64,000 bases of DNA from Hemerocallis citrina (GCA_017893485.1 CM030361.1:310287724-310351723); one strand, 5' to 3'. Numbered from the stretch's first letter, positions 11,494 through 24,105 are shown. A program made the numbers and translations. Notes: a model not told the origin generated them from the sequence alone.

Positions 11494-11637
11494 CGTTTAT
11501 CTTCTCGACTCAGACTGTTTTGTATGCTTGCCATGTTTGGATTGTCACATCGGTAGACAAGAGGGAATTCGTCTAAGTGTTTTGTGAAATCTTGCGTACC
11601 TCTAATGCTCTTCAGAGATTGGTAGACTTCATAGTAT
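11494..11637 (-). pseudogene. Inverted C-terminal tail of a BIR-like kinase
   Basis: On the minus strand it encodes about the last 45 residues of the kinase, nearly identical to the end of the gene at 32395 (EVYQSLKSIRGTQDFTKH, then EFPLVYR). It stops abruptly at 11637, where direct-orientation receptor DNA begins. This is the breakpoint of an inverted duplication. Confidence 0.85.
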
Positions 11638-11713
11638 CATTTCATGCAAGCTTATTGTATGTTCCTCACAGTAACATTTCATGTTCTCATTACTTGGTTC
11701 TTCTCCTGCTAAC

Positions 11714-11839
11714 ATGATATCCACGATGATGTTTGCCATCACCCTTGTATTGATCACCTTCGCGTCTTTAGCTGAGGGTGATGATATGTCGTGCTTCCGT
11801 GACTTTAAGTTCTCAATCTCAGATCCTACAGGCTCTCTT
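11714..11839 (+). pseudogene. BIR-like N-terminal fragment, part 1 (split by a LINE)
   Basis: It carries the signal peptide and start of the LRR cap, close in sequence to 3282-3410. The frame is cut after ISDPTGSL by the LINE at 11840, and the remainder resumes at 16735. The paralogous fragment at 3282 shows the uninterrupted state. Confidence 0.85.
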
Positions 11840-12064
11840 TTTTTTGATTAAAAGATGACCGCGGTCATCGCTTCATTAAAAGGACTTAATGAAACAGGAA
11901 TATGAAATACAAAGAGCCCGTAGGCAACACGACCCAAAAGTCTAATCCGTGCAAACATCCCGGACAACAACCAAAATACAAAATACAATAAAGCAAAGCA
12001 TCTAAAACATCATGCCCACATCTGAAAGAAACAACCAAAAGATAGGCCACTCCCTGCTAGCAGG

Positions 12065-15000
12065 CTACTCTGTCCCCTCTCCCGAACGCATCTTCTTCCT
12101 GGATCTGTTTAGGCCTGTCCATTCAAAACGGCAGAAGTCAATTTTATGCAATAATGATGAGAGAGACTGACGGACGCTATTGAAACAAAAATCGTTGCGG
12201 TCTAGCCATAGGTTCCACAATACTGACGCGACAACTATTTCCCACTGTGTTCTAACCTCTTTAGAATTCCTGATGTTTCTAAGGACCCCCCAAACCTCGG
12301 CACTAGACCCCGGACATTGTAATACGCCTAACGGAGTACCCACTTCCCCCCAAACCCATCTAGCTCTATGACACCTTAATAAAATATGATTTGTATCTTC
12401 ATCTTCGGACGTGCATGTACCGCATAACGCACTATCCACAATACCCCGCTTTCTCAAATTAACCCTGGATAGGATTGCATCGTTCTCCACCAGCCAAAGA
12501 AACACTTTCACTCTGGAAGGAACATTGATACTCCAAATCACCTCCGTAGTCTTGTTTCTAATACCTCCATCATTAAGCCTTTTGTATAAGGAGGAAACTG
12601 TGAATTTACCATTGGCTTCCAACGTCCACCATCTCTCGTCTTCCGCCTGTTGGGTGTAGTTTCCTTCTATCCGAATGAAGTTATTAAGCGATTGCAATTG
12701 ATCGATCTCTTCTTGCTCCAGTGTATCCTTGACCTCCAATCTCAATTTGGAGTTCTTCCAGACGTCGAAGACCAACGAGTCTTTGTTCAGAGCAGCCTCC
12801 GCCGCTGCCGGGAAGAGGCTCATGAGAGAGTTCGGACCACACCACTTGTCTTTCCAGAATCTCGTTTTCCTGCCATCTTTTATCCTACAAAGGGTGTTGT
12901 TGTGGAAAAGCTCTCCCGTTCTGTAGACCCCTTTCCAAAAGAAAGATTTCCTACTATGGATGCCCTTCCCCCCAAATCTGAATCTCTTCCTTGTCCGGTA
13001 ATTAGTCAGAGACTTGCACCACCAATTATGCCGCTGAAAATCCATCTTCCACCACCATTTACTTAGTAACACCCTGTTCATGTCTTTGAGGTTAATAATA
13101 CCCAGGCCTCCGAACTCCTTCCTTTTGCAAATCCTCCCCCAGCTAACGAGAGGTAACCCTTTCCCCCCCCTCGTTGGTTCCTTTCCATAGAAATCTCCTT
13201 CTCAATTTGTCTATCTTGTGGATTACCCATACCGGTAATTCGAAAACAGACATCAGATAAATGGAGATACTGTTGATAACTGCGTTCAGCAAAGTGATCC
13301 TCCCTCCTAACGTCAGGAATTTGCCTTTCCACCCTTGCAGTCTTTTCTCGATCCTGTCAATAAGAGTTTGCCAATCTTCCTTAGTAAGCCTCCCTGGCCT
13401 GATTGGAATCCCGAGATACGTAAGCGAGTATTCTCCCATCTTGCAACCTAACATCTGTTGGATCATATGGATTGGGGTGGAGCAGCGTTCACTCAGTTGG
13501 ATAATGCAACTTTTGTTGAAATTGACCTTCATTCCAGACCAAACCTCGAAGCACCTCAAAAGAGATCCCATCGCAATGATATCCTCCTTAAACGACGACC
13601 CAAACAGAAGCGTGTCGTCCGCATATTGCAGGATAGAGATCTGTTCTGACACTCCCCTGATGTCAATCCCGAAGTGATTCCTCTCCCTGTTCCCGTATGC
13701 AATCATCTCTGGTAGTCCGTCAGCAACTATAGCAAATAACAACGAGGACAGAGGATCCCCTTGTCGAAGCCCTCTCTTGCATTTGATCTCTTTACCCTGA
13801 GTACCGTTAACAATGATGGATGATTTACCCCCTCTGATGCAATGGAAAATCCACTTTCTCCACCTTTCTCCAAAACCTTTAAGAATAAGAGCTTCGTCCA
13901 CTGAGTCCCACTCGACTGAGTCGTAGGCTTTTTGGAAGTCCACTTTAAAGAGGAACCCGTCCGTTTTATCTTTGTTTGCTCTGAAGACAACTTCATGGGC
14001 CGAAGCAACGCTATCCATGATGTCTCTACCTTTAATGAAGCCGCTCTGAGACTGCCCAATAATCTCATTAAGTAGAGGTCCCAACCTGTTAGCCAAAACC
14101 TTGGTAATGATTTTAAAGGACCCGTTCAGAAGGCTGATTGGTCTGAAATCTCCAGCCTCTTTAACCTCAGCCTGCTTAGGGATCAACACAATGTTCGCAT
14201 AGTTGAGGCGATCTAAATTTGTTTCTCCCTTGTGAAAATCCCGGACTATTCGCATGAAGTCCCCCTTAATGATATTCCAATAGATGTTGTAGAAGAAGAT
14301 TGGGAGTCCGTCAGGTCCCGGAGCTTTATCTGATCCTAGACTTTTGATAGCGGAGATAACCTCCTCTTCCGTGAAGATGCTTTCGATCTTATCTGAACCA
14401 TTAATCCTAGAATCCAGCCACATGTTCTGATTCATAGAGCACCTATGATCTCTGTTTTTACCCAATAGGTCTTTGAAATTATCGTGTAGATGTTGCTTAA
14501 TTCTATCCTCATTCTCGCACCACTCACCATCTATCTTAAGCCCAGAGATATGATTTTTACGCCTACGACCATTAGCCATCTTATGGAAGAATTTAGTGTT
14601 GGCATCTCCTTCCAACAACCACTAGATTCTAGAGCGTTGCTTCCAATAAAATTCCTCCATCTTCCCAATGTGTAGAATGTCTTGTCTACTCTTCCGCAGC
14701 TCCTCTAATTCAGTCTCTATAAGATCTCTTTCCTCCTCTATGATTTCTAGATGCTCGATTCTCTCTCCTAATTCATCTTTTAGTCTCTGATTCTGACCAA
14801 ATTCCATCCTCGCCCAGTGTTTCAATTTCGACCGTAATCTCCTGGTCTTTTGATTCCAGCATCCCACTGCCGAATCTGGCGAGGTAGGCGCATTCCAGCT
14901 TTCCTCAATAATCCTCTTAGAATCTTCACACAATGTCCATGACTTCTCAAACCGAAATTGATAAGCTTTCCTCCTTTCCCCTTCCCCACTGTCCAGAGCT

Positions 15001-15683
15001 AACGGAGTGTGGTCAGAGGTAAATCTAACCAACGCTTTGGCTTTGGCCAATGGGCAGGCCTCTTCCCATTCTGAGGAAACTAATAATCTATCTAGTTTCG
15101 CCAGAGTTGGGACCGCTTGTAAGTTTGACCAGGTGAATTTCCTATTCGGTGGATTGATTTCCACCAGCTCTAGTTCATCGATCAAGGAGTTGAATTGTTC
15201 CCTGTCCCCCCTCGGAGCACCTCTTCCGAGGTGCTTGAACTGAAATCTAGTAATATTGAAATCTCCCCCTAGAACCCACGGACCCTTGCACCTTTCTCTA
15301 ATATTCCTAATCTCGTCCCAAAACAGGTTCCTTCGGGCGGACTCATAGGGGCCGTAGATTGTAGTGACGGTCTGAATCCAACTGTCAACTCGTCTTCTAA
15401 TAGTGATCGTGATTGAGAATTCTCCCGAAATTTCGTCTATAATCTCGAACACTGTAGGATCTATTCCTATTGCTATACCCCCCGAAAATCCTCTCGACGG
15501 CTTAAATCTCCACTCGAAATTTCCTATACCTTTAATGCCTTGAAACTCAACAATATTAGGTGATTCAACCCTAGTTTCCTGAAAAGCGCAAATGGACGGT
15601 CTGTATCTAATGATAGTGTCACTAATAAGCCTCTTTTTGGATTTCTGCCTCATCCCCCTCACATTCCAAAAAATGTAATACAT
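12065..15683 (-). pseudogene. LINE ORF2: endonuclease, reverse transcriptase, zinc-binding tail (broken)
   Basis: The start at 15683 opens an apurinic-type endonuclease (FWNVRGM, QETRVES, GGDFNITRF, TSDHTPLAL) that runs to 14622. One in-frame TAG at about 14619-14621 separates it from the reverse transcriptase (to 13143), which has DFRPISLLN, GFIKGRDIMDS, QYADDTLLF and GLRQGDPLS. A frameshift follows at an eight-base C run (13163-13170 on the plus strand), where one extra base shifts the frame. The C-terminal region (13081-12065) has the zf-RVT-like WSINVPSRVKVFLWLVEN and a C-x2-C/H cluster. In an intact LINE this protein nicks target DNA and copies the element RNA in place. This copy cannot make it. 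Confidence 0.92.
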
Positions 15684-15735
15684 TAAAAAATAATAAAACC
15701 TCTAATCCCTAACCCCTAGGACTCCAAGCCCGCGA

Positions 15736-16717
15736 TTATTCTATGTGACGTGGTCTATCCCCTCTAATGATATTGACATGAGCCAATTGCTCGTCTCTAG
15801 TGGACCCCATGGCTAGACCGTACAGACTAGCAAAATAAATAAGCGACTCATCATTCAAAAGATCCAATACTGAAAAAAGACTGTTAGAAGTACCTTGACA
15901 TGCAGAGGTTGGTTCCTTAGTCTTTGCCGCTGCTCTAATCAGATCTTCTTCTCTTGGACCACTCGATCCCCATTTGTCTAACTGCCTCTTGCTCTTTCGC
16001 TGTGGATCTGCATTGTATTTGACACCACTCCCCACCTCACCTCCAGCTAATTCTCTCACTTGTTGTGCCCATTTCTCATGCTCCGAGTCATACGTGCTTC
16101 CGCCGCTAAGAAGACCATCCAAGGCCCCTATCCTGCCATTGATTTGATCTGAATCGCGCTCGTCGTGGCTTAGCTCTGCGGACTGTTCCGGATCAGCTAA
16201 AACGACCACACTATCCTCTTTGAGATTTGCCGTAATCATCAGCTCGCCATTAACGTTCTCTCCTACTTCCTCTTCTCCCACGGCAGCAACCAAATCAGAA
16301 TCAGCCCTAATAGTTGAAAAAACCAGAGGCCCAACATCTCTGAAGCCCGGCCCAGTATCCCCATCAAGAGCGACTGGATCATTGAGCAACTCTGGCTCAA
16401 TACTGATTAAATGTCGCGGCCCAAGCCCATTCGAGCGGCCCACATCATCTACCGCCTTCTCCTCCTCTTTTCGAATTCGCGCGCTGAACCCACCCTCCCG
16501 TACGAAAGCTTCTATAGCCTGTTGGATCGTAGCTTGGAGCTGGTCCTTCGGCAGAAGCGCTAAATCAGGGACCTCGTACGAAGCCTTCTTCGACGTCTCG
16601 ATACCCACGCTCGACCCCACTTTCAAAATGCCTGGCATAGTGGTCCTTCTAGCTTCGCTTTCAGTCCTATCGTCTTGATGACCCATCCCGTCGCGCCGCT
16701 TAGGGACCTTCTGCCAC
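15736..16717 (-). CDS. LINE ORF1-like protein, possibly 5'-truncated
   Basis: An open frame of about 327 codons reads through the element's 5' boundary: the apparent first Met codon lies in the flanking target duplication, so the native start is probably missing. The product is acidic and basic by turns with no zinc knuckle that I can see. The C-terminal FSVLDLLNDESLIYFASLYGL resembles the ORF1 end of the other LINE (ILNFMSDSDVFLLAETCGL). In plant L1 elements the ORF1 product binds element RNA, and that role is inferred from position only. ORF2 starts 52 bases after its stop. Confidence 0.6.
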
Positions 16718-16734
16718 ATCCTACAGGCTCTCTT

Positions 16735-16930
16735 ATCTCTTGGAACTTCACCGAAGACTTAGCTGCTGGAGCTGTCTGCGAATGGATTGGCATTTTTTTG
16801 TTGGAACCTTGTTGCGCTGCGTGTCCTCTGGCTCGGTCACTCATCCTTCTCGTTGTCAGGCCCAATACCGTCAGCTCTTTGCCGCTGCTCCTACCTCACT
16901 ACCCTTGACCTCTTCCAAAACAATCTCATG
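16735..16930 (+). pseudogene. BIR-like N-terminal fragment, part 2
   Basis: Continuation of the fragment at 11714 after the LINE. It begins ISWNFTEDLAAGAVC, followed by the same decayed LRR words as at 3410-3605. It leads into the repeat spacer, which is itself interrupted at 16985. Confidence 0.85.
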
Positions 16931-17388
16931 ACTGATGCTTTTACTTGCTGACTATTCCATGTCTTCCACCATCACAAAGAACTAGAAAATTTTGCCGTAC
17001 TGCCCCACTTTTTGAAAATATTTAGAGCTCTGTCCCACTTCTGAAAATAATTAGCGATCTGTTCCTATTTAGGACACGTCAGTATAAACCGTTATTGGAA
17101 ATAACGACATATGTTATTTACGTGCTGTTATTTTCAATAACGGCATCTATTTTACATTTTTTTGTCATGCCGTTCTTTGGAATAACGGCATCAGTATATT
17201 TCTCGTACAAGTGTGAATCTTCTAACTTTAAAAAATTCTAAGTGTGAAAAAAATTATAAATAATGCCGTTATCCTGAATAACGACATTCCAATGATTGAT
17301 GATTATATATAAATGAACTCTTGCCGTTGTTTGGAAACATAGAGAATGAATAATAAGTTTTAAAAAAATGAAAATAAAAAATTATAAC

Positions 17389-18145
17389 TGTGGTAGGGTA
17401 AAAATGGTCTGGGGCCCAGCCATGGCCCAGGACGGCTCTCGCTCAAAAATAAGAAAAACAACAATCCGGCTCGGCTCCGGACCCCTACAGGCTTGGCACC
17501 GAGCCGCAAGTTCACCCCCACAGAACTGGTCTCCTCGTATCCGACGAGCCTCGATGGCCCTCGGCCTCCGATCCGCGACAGCCCCACGGGCCGTCCGCCC
17601 AGTCTGGCGAGGAATGAGGGTGACCTGGCACAACCTAGGCCATCCGATTCCCCCAGAGGCACAGGAGCCCCATGATCAGCTATGTCAGCTCCAAATACCA
17701 CCTAGGGCTTTGCCACGCCAGCCCTATACCACTCTTGGCATTGCCACATCAGCCCTAAACCCTCTGGGCCTCCTGCCACGTCAGGCCCATGGGATTTCGG
17801 GTTCAGACCCGGCCCCCAGGCGGATCCAAACCCGGTTGGAATTCCCTATAAATACCAGACCCTCACCCACCTATTCAGGTAATCAGTCTTTGCCACCCAA
17901 ATTTCCCTAGTTACTGCTACTCTCTCACAGAGACTGACTAGATCGTCGGAGGGTCCGCCACCGGGATAAATCCCGGTGTTTCTGGACCGTCAGCAGGTAC
18001 TCGAGGCGAGGCCATCCGAGCCAATCCCCAAGCACCGAAGCGAGCCTCCCGCTCGTCGTCCCGTGCCGCACTCTTCCCTCGTTACAAATTGAGTCCGAAC
18101 TCACACCTGGTGCATCCACACTGCGACCAAAAACAAACCGCATCA
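17389..18145 (+). repeat. 5' LTR of the gypsy element
   Basis: 757 bp, starting TGTGGTAGGG and ending CCGCATCA. A TATAAATA box lies at 17847-17854 and marks the probable sense promoter. It pairs with the equal-length copy at 30893. Confidence 0.95.
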
Positions 18146-18148
18146 GGT

Positions 18149-18166
18149 TGGCGCCGTCTGTGGGAA
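18149..18166 (+). promoter_or_regulatory. Primer-binding site of the gypsy element
   Basis: TGGCGCCGTCTGTGGGAA lies three bases after the LTR, the position where a tRNA 3' end primes minus-strand synthesis. I did not assign the tRNA. Confidence 0.75.
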
Positions 18167-18233
18167 CACTTTATCTGGTACGGACGTGAGTCCGAGCCTC
18201 ACCACCGACGCTCTCCCTCGACTCGATCACCCA

Positions 18234-20880
18234 TGGCTCCCCGAGCCCGAAGATCAGCCGTTCCGCCCGACCAGACGGGCCTCCTCCCGAGGGGGCCCTC
18301 GACGGGGGGCAAGCATCCAATAATCCGGGTGGAAACCCCGGACCCCAGCGAAGCGCTTCACACGTCGTCGAACCCGACCTTCGTCGGGTCTTTCTGCACA
18401 GAAGGGCTAGCCAGGCTTGGGGAGGGACCGCTTCCAACTCAGCCCCGAACCATTCCAGGCCTGCACAAAGGGACAGGCCGTCGGCACTCAGCCACATCAG
18501 CCGAATTCCTATGCCCCGACCCGATCCTTCCGACCATGGCGTGGTCACCAGGGGCGAGTTCAGAAGCTTCAGAGATGAAATCATGGAGGCCCTCCATGGA
18601 GCGCCAAGGTCCGCAACCTATGGCCGACCCCTTCAAATGAGCGAAGGGAGAAGTCACACTCGTGCGCCGACTCCCCCTCCTGAGCGCCCAGACGAGGTAC
18701 TCCGACGCCTCATAGAGATGGAGAATCGAATCGAGCGCATCGGCGACAGGAATCCCAACCTAGTCCAAGGACGGGGGCCTTCTCGGCCTCCATTTTCCGT
18801 CAACATCATAGAAGCGGAGATCCCTCGGAACTTCCGACCTCTGCAGTTCGAGACGTACAACGGCGAGGGTGATCCAACTGATCACATGGAGGGCTTCAAA
18901 ACCCTCATGATGATTCACAGCGCTTCGGATCCCCTGCTGTGCCGAGCCTTCACGGCCACCCTCCGGGGTCCGGCCAGAGATTGGTTCTCCAAACTCTCTC
19001 CTGGCTCGATCTTCTCGTTCGACCAGTTGGAAGCCAGCTTCCTGGCCCACTTCATCACTAGCCGGAAGAGCAAAGGGACGAGCGCTTCCCTGCTCGACCT
19101 CAGCCAGAGGGAGGGGGAGTCTCTCCGTAACTTCGTCAAGAGGTTCACAACCGAGGCCAGATCCGTCTCTGCCCTCGACGCAGGGGTCGCCTCGGCAGCT
19201 TTCCGACACAATGTCCGGCACAACCAGCTCAAGGTCTCCTTAGCGAAGAGGCCGCCTCTGGACTTCCCTGACCTTCTCAACCGTGTCAAGAAGTATATAC
19301 GGGCTGAAGAAGCTCTTAACCCAGAGGGCAGCAAAGAAGTCGTGGGGAAGGGCAAGCGCAGGGTCGATGAAACCGAACCTGCCAAGAAAACAGCAAAGGA
19401 AGGGGTCGGCGCGAAGAGGGTACCTCCGGTCCTTCGCTTCGAAAGGTACACTCCCTTGACACATAACGTGTCCGCCATCCTCTTAGAAATCGAAGACAAA
19501 GGCATTGTCCGACTACCTCCCCGACCAAATAACAACAAGAAGCGAGATCAACGCTTCTACTGCCGTTTCCACAGAGATCATGGGCACGAAACCGACCAAT
19601 GTCGGGCCCTGAAAGACGAGATTGAGGAACTCATCTCACGAGGATACCTCCGAGAGTTCACCAGAGAAGGCCCACGGGATCGGCGAGATGCTAGGAACCG
19701 GAGGCCTTCGCCTCCGAACCCTACTCCAAACCGCATCCAGGGTCGGGATCCCGAACCAGAAGGAGCCGCAGATGCGCCTTTCATCTTGCACTGTGTCCAC
19801 GGGGGGGCAATGGGGGGAGAATCAAGTACTTCCCGAAAAGCCTTCATCCGAGAGGTGAATGCTGTCCAAGACAACCCCCCACCCCGGTTGCAACCGGTGC
19901 CTGTCTCCTTCTCCGGAGAGGACCTCGAAGGCGTTCGCCTCACTCATTGCGATGCCCTCGTCATTAGCCTTCACATGGCTAATTGTGAAGTTCGCCGAAT
20001 CCTCATCGACAACGGCAGCTCGGTAAATATTCTATTCCTCGAAGCCTTCGAGAATCTCAAGCTGCCCAGAGGCAAGCTCAAGCCAGCCGGATATACTTTG
20101 CATGGGTTCTCTGGCGTCCCTGTCGTGATAGAAGGGATTGTTACTCTCGTCACCGCGGGATCGGCTCCTATCAAGAGGACCGAGTCCATGGACTTCATGG
20201 TGGTAAACGTCAAGGCAGCTTACAACGCCATACTCGGCCGACCCGGACTATGCTCCCTTCAAGCGGTACCTTCGGCTTACCATCTGAAACTTAAATTTCC
20301 CACCCCGCAAGGAGTCGGCATCGTCCGAGGTAGCCAAGAAGCAGCGCGGTCGTGCTACATGACCGCCGTCGGAGGGGGTGTGTTCCCCCTCGATGCCGTT
20401 GAGCTCGAACCCGAGAGGGATGGTCCCGCTCCCGAGCCTGTCGACGAGCTGGAGGAGGTCTCGTTCGGCGCCGAGGACGAGTCAAAATGGTTCCGGGTGA
20501 GCCGCTCACTCTCCGAGGACTTGAAGCCAGGTATAATAGCCTGCATCCGCCGCAACGTTGACCTCTTCGCCTGGAAGCCCTCCGACATGTCCGGGATCTC
20601 CGAAGACTTGATTATGCATCGGCTGAGCATCATTCCTAACTCTAAGTCGGTCGTCCAAAAGAGGCGCAAAGTCATCCCGGAGAGGCAGCAAATTGTGAAG
20701 GCAGAGGTCGACAAACTCTTGACAGCTCGATTTATTCAGGAAGTCAGCTACCCCGAGTGGTTGGCTAATGTCGTCATGGTGAAGAAGGCGGCCGGGGGCT
20801 GGCGGATCTGTATCGACTTCACGGATCTAAATAAAGCATGTCCGAAAGATCCTTTCCCCTTTCCCGCATCAACGCTTTAA
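18234..20880 (+). pseudogene. Gypsy gag, protease and start of reverse transcriptase
   Basis: A likely start at 18234 (MAPRARRSAVPP) is in a different frame from the long frame that opens at 18511, so a frameshift lies near 18510. The long frame has a retrotransposon gag domain (ARDWFSKLSPGSIFSFDQL, then LRNFVKRFTTEARSV), a zinc knuckle (YCRFHRDHGHETDQC), an aspartic protease active site (LIDNGSSVNIL, where the usual DTG/DSG reads DNG) and the beginning of reverse transcriptase (WRICIDFTDLNKACPKDPFP). It ends at 20880 because one C is missing in a C run near 20866. Gag would form the particle, and the protease would cut the polyprotein. The copy is not translatable as one polyprotein. Confidence 0.92.
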
Positions 20881-23684
20881 TCGACGCAACCTCGGGGCAT
20901 GAGCTACTGTCCTTCATGGACGCATTCTCAGGGTACAATCAGATCCGGATGTTTCCACCGGACATCTCCAAGACCTCGTTCGTCGCCGACCAGGGTCTTT
21001 TCTACTACCGCGTTATGCCCTTCAGGCTAAAGAACGCCGGAGCCACATACCAACGGCTCGTCAACAGAATCTTCAAAGACCTGATCGGCCGCAACGTGGA
21101 AGTCTATGTCGACGACATGCTCGTCAAAAGCCGGGCCGGGCCGGACCACGTCGCCGACCTCGAAGAAGCCTTCGGAGTCCTCCGGCATCACAACATGAGG
21201 CTCAACCCGGCTAAATGCGCCTTCGGCGTCTCCACGGGGAAGTTCCTGGGGTTCATCGTCAGCCAGCTCGGCATCGAGGCGAACCCCGAGAAAATCCAAG
21301 CTATTATTGACATGGCCCCACCCCGGAATGTCAAGGAGGTTCAGAGGCTTACGGGCCGGTTGGCTGCAATCGGCCGTTTCCTCTCCAAGTCAGGGGAGAA
21401 GTCTTTCCCCTTCTTCAAAGCACTACGCGGAAAGGGGGGCTTCGAATGGGGTGCCCATCAACAAGAAGCCTTCGAACAGCTGAAGCAGTACCTCACCAAC
21501 CCCCCTCTCCTCAGCAAGCCCGAGCCGGGCAAACCACTATGGCTCTACCTGTCCGCCTCGGATAGCGCACTCAGTGCCGTCCTCGTCCGAGAGGAAGATT
21601 GGGTCCAGAGGCCATTATACTATGTGAGCAAGGTTCTGCTCCCTGCCGAGACGAGGTACGCAAAGATAGAGAAGGTGGCCTATGCTTTGGTCATGGCAGC
21701 CCGGAAGCTTCGTCCTTACTTCCAGGCCCACTCCGTCCAAGCACTGACCGACCAGCCACTGAAGACTGTCCTTCACAAGCCCGAAAACTCCGGCCGCTTA
21801 GTCAAGTGGTCAATTGAGCTGAGTCAGTTCGACATCAGCTACCAGCCGAGGACGGCCATCAAAGGGCAGGCCCTCGCCAAATTCATAACTGAGTGCACCG
21901 TCTCCGAGCAGTCCAGCATCGAAGGCTCGGATCAGACCTGGGAGGTCTTTGTCGATGGATCATCATGCGAAACTGGGAGTGGGGCTGGCATCATCCTTCG
22001 TGGCCCCGACCAATTCCTACTTCAATACTCCCTCCGCCTCAACTTTCCGGCCTCCAACAACGAGGCAGAATACGAGGCCATGATCGCCGGACTGACCCTA
22101 GCCCACCGAGCCGGTGCCCAGCAAATCCGAGCCTACAGCGATTCTCAGCTCGTGGTCAATCAGATCACTAGGGAATACGAGGCTCGCGACGATCGGATGA
22201 TGAGGTATTTGGTGGTGGTCCGACGTCTCCTGGCGTCCTTCAGCTGCGCCGCAGTTATCAGAGTCCCTAGGGAGCAGAACGCTCAAGCAGACGCGTTGTC
22301 CAAACTCGCCTCTTCCTCCTTCGAGGGTCTCGATCAGACGATGCTCATAGAAATCCTCCTAAAGCCAAGTATCAATGACCAAGACCAGGAGGCAATGTGT
22401 GTGCAAGGCGTTGCCAGTCCAGACGACTGGACCACCCCCATCCGGAGATTCTTACTCAATGCCGAGCTTCCTGAAGACCGGGCCGAGGCCAGAAGGGTCA
22501 GGGTCCGAGCTGAAAGGTTCGTCATGATTGATGACATCCTCTTCAAACGCTCATACACCTTGGCCGACGGCAAGCCGTACCTCCGCTGTCTCACCAGCGA
22601 CGAGGCCAGCTACGCGCTGAAAGATCTTCATGAGGGGATCGGCGGATGCCACATGGGGAGCCGGACGCTCGCTAGAAAGGCCCTGAATCAAGGGTACTAT
22701 TGGCCGACCATGCTCCAAGACTCACAAGACCTAGTCAAGAGGTGCGGCTCATGCCAAAGGTTCTCCCCTATCAAGAGGCTTCTTCAAGCCAATCTCCGAT
22801 CCCTAGCTAGCCCTACGCCATTCGCCATGTGAGGCATGGACCTTGTGGGCCCCTTCCCCGTAGCAGTAGGGCAAAAGAAATTCCTGATAGTCGCCATCGA
22901 CTATTTCACCAAGTGGCTCGAAGCCGAACCTCTGTCCAGCATCACCGAGCACCAAGTACAACAATTCTTTTGGAAGAATGTCATTTGCCGGTTCGGGATC
23001 CCTCGGATCCTCGTCACGGACAACGGAACCCAATTCCAAGGTCAGAACTTCCAAACTTTCTGCGCAGACATCGGCATCCAGCAACGTTTCTCCGCTATTT
23101 GCCACCCTCAGTCCAACGGCCAAGCGGAGAACGCAAATAGGCAAATCCTCGACGGCCTCAAAAAATGCCTCGACAGTTCCCCCAAAGGACTGTGGGTCGA
23201 AGAATTGCTTAGCGTGCTTTGGGCGTACTGAACGACCAAGAGGATCCCCACGGGAGAGACGCCGTTCAACTTGACCTACGGGACAGAGGCGGTTATCCCC
23301 GCCGAAGTCGGCCTGCCTTCTCCCCGCATTATGGCCTTCGACGAGGCTGACAATTCGTCCGGCCTGAGGGCCAACCTGGACCTCGTCGCCGAGGTCAGAG
23401 AGAAGTCTTCGATCCGAAGGAGCATCTACCAACAACGGATCGAGAAGTTTTACAACAAGAAGGTCCGCCCCACAAACATCAAGGCGGGGGACCTCGTGTT
23501 ACGAAAACTGTCCGTCTCTGATCCAACCAAGAAGAGGAAATTGGCTCCCAACTGGGAAGGCCCATACCGTGTAGTCGAGGCTGTACGCCCTGGTACATAT
23601 CGACTGGCAGATATGGACGGCCGGCTGATCAGCCGACCCTGGAACGCCGAGCACCTAATGAAGTTCCTGGAAGAGCGAACATAG
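20838..23684 (+). pseudogene. Gypsy reverse transcriptase, RNase H and integrase (two premature stops)
   Basis: The frame after the gag-pol frameshift reads through reverse transcriptase (FMDAFSGYNQI, then VYVDDMLVKS with the catalytic YVDD near 21108), the connection domain, and an RNase H of the Tat style (WEVFVDGSSCETGSGAGIIL, then AYSDSQLVVNQI). The integrase follows with its HHCC zinc site (near 22640-22760), the catalytic aspartates in MDLVGPFP and VTDNGTQF, and the glutamate in NGQAENANRQI. A TGA at about 22830 and another at about 23229 cut the integrase. Both sit where a Trp and an Arg codon are expected, so both fit single transitions. The C-terminal integrase region to 23684 is otherwise open. 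Enzymatic functions are those known for the family. Confidence 0.93.
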
Positions 23685-24105
23685 GTTCTAGCTTGGCTAA
23701 TGTAAATAATATGTGTTGTAAGCGTTCATGTGTAAAGGGCCGTTTTTAGCGACCCTCCCTATCATGTATGAAAGAAATCTCTTTTTGTCAAACTCCAAAC
23801 GCCTCGGTAGACCGACCTAACACCGGACAATGGGATCGGCACCCGAGTCCTCACTCCGGTATCGTCCCCAACGGTTCGGTAGGTCCGACTCGAATTCAGG
23901 CTAAGGAGTCTTTCTAATGCCCCGCACCGATGCCTCACGGATCGACGGGGCCGAACCTCACTTCCGCCGTCATTCACTACACTATTGACCAAGGCAAAGA
24001 GTGAAAAGAATTCTTTATTCATACTTCTTTATTGAGTTCTGAAAAAACAAACAAAGACCGTTACAGGACTACTCCACTCATCTCAAACTGAAGGAAGCCG
24101 CCATC
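23685..24105. other. Gypsy internal non-coding region
   Basis: Between the integrase stop and the end of the antisense gene. No domain is seen; GC content is like the rest of the element. Confidence 0.5.

Larger units (their letters stand above)
11840..16717 (-). mobile_element. L1-type LINE, near full-length, inserted in a receptor fragment
   Basis: Bounded by a perfect 17-bp target-site duplication, ATCCTACAGGCTCTCTT (11823-11839 and 16718-16734). The A-rich 3' tail appears as a T-run at 11840-11845. On the minus strand it holds an ORF1-like frame, then endonuclease, reverse transcriptase and C-terminal domains. The 3' end carries a perfect GATGACCG/CGGTCATC hairpin just before the tail. 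The coding frame is broken twice, so the copy is inactive, but the clean ends and duplication suggest a moderately recent insertion. The first ORF reaches the 5' edge, so the 5' end may be truncated. Confidence 0.93.

Noticed and set aside
17360..18143. Open frames within the gypsy LTRs
   Set aside because: They recur in both LTRs because the LTRs are repeats, and they are not conserved protein domains.
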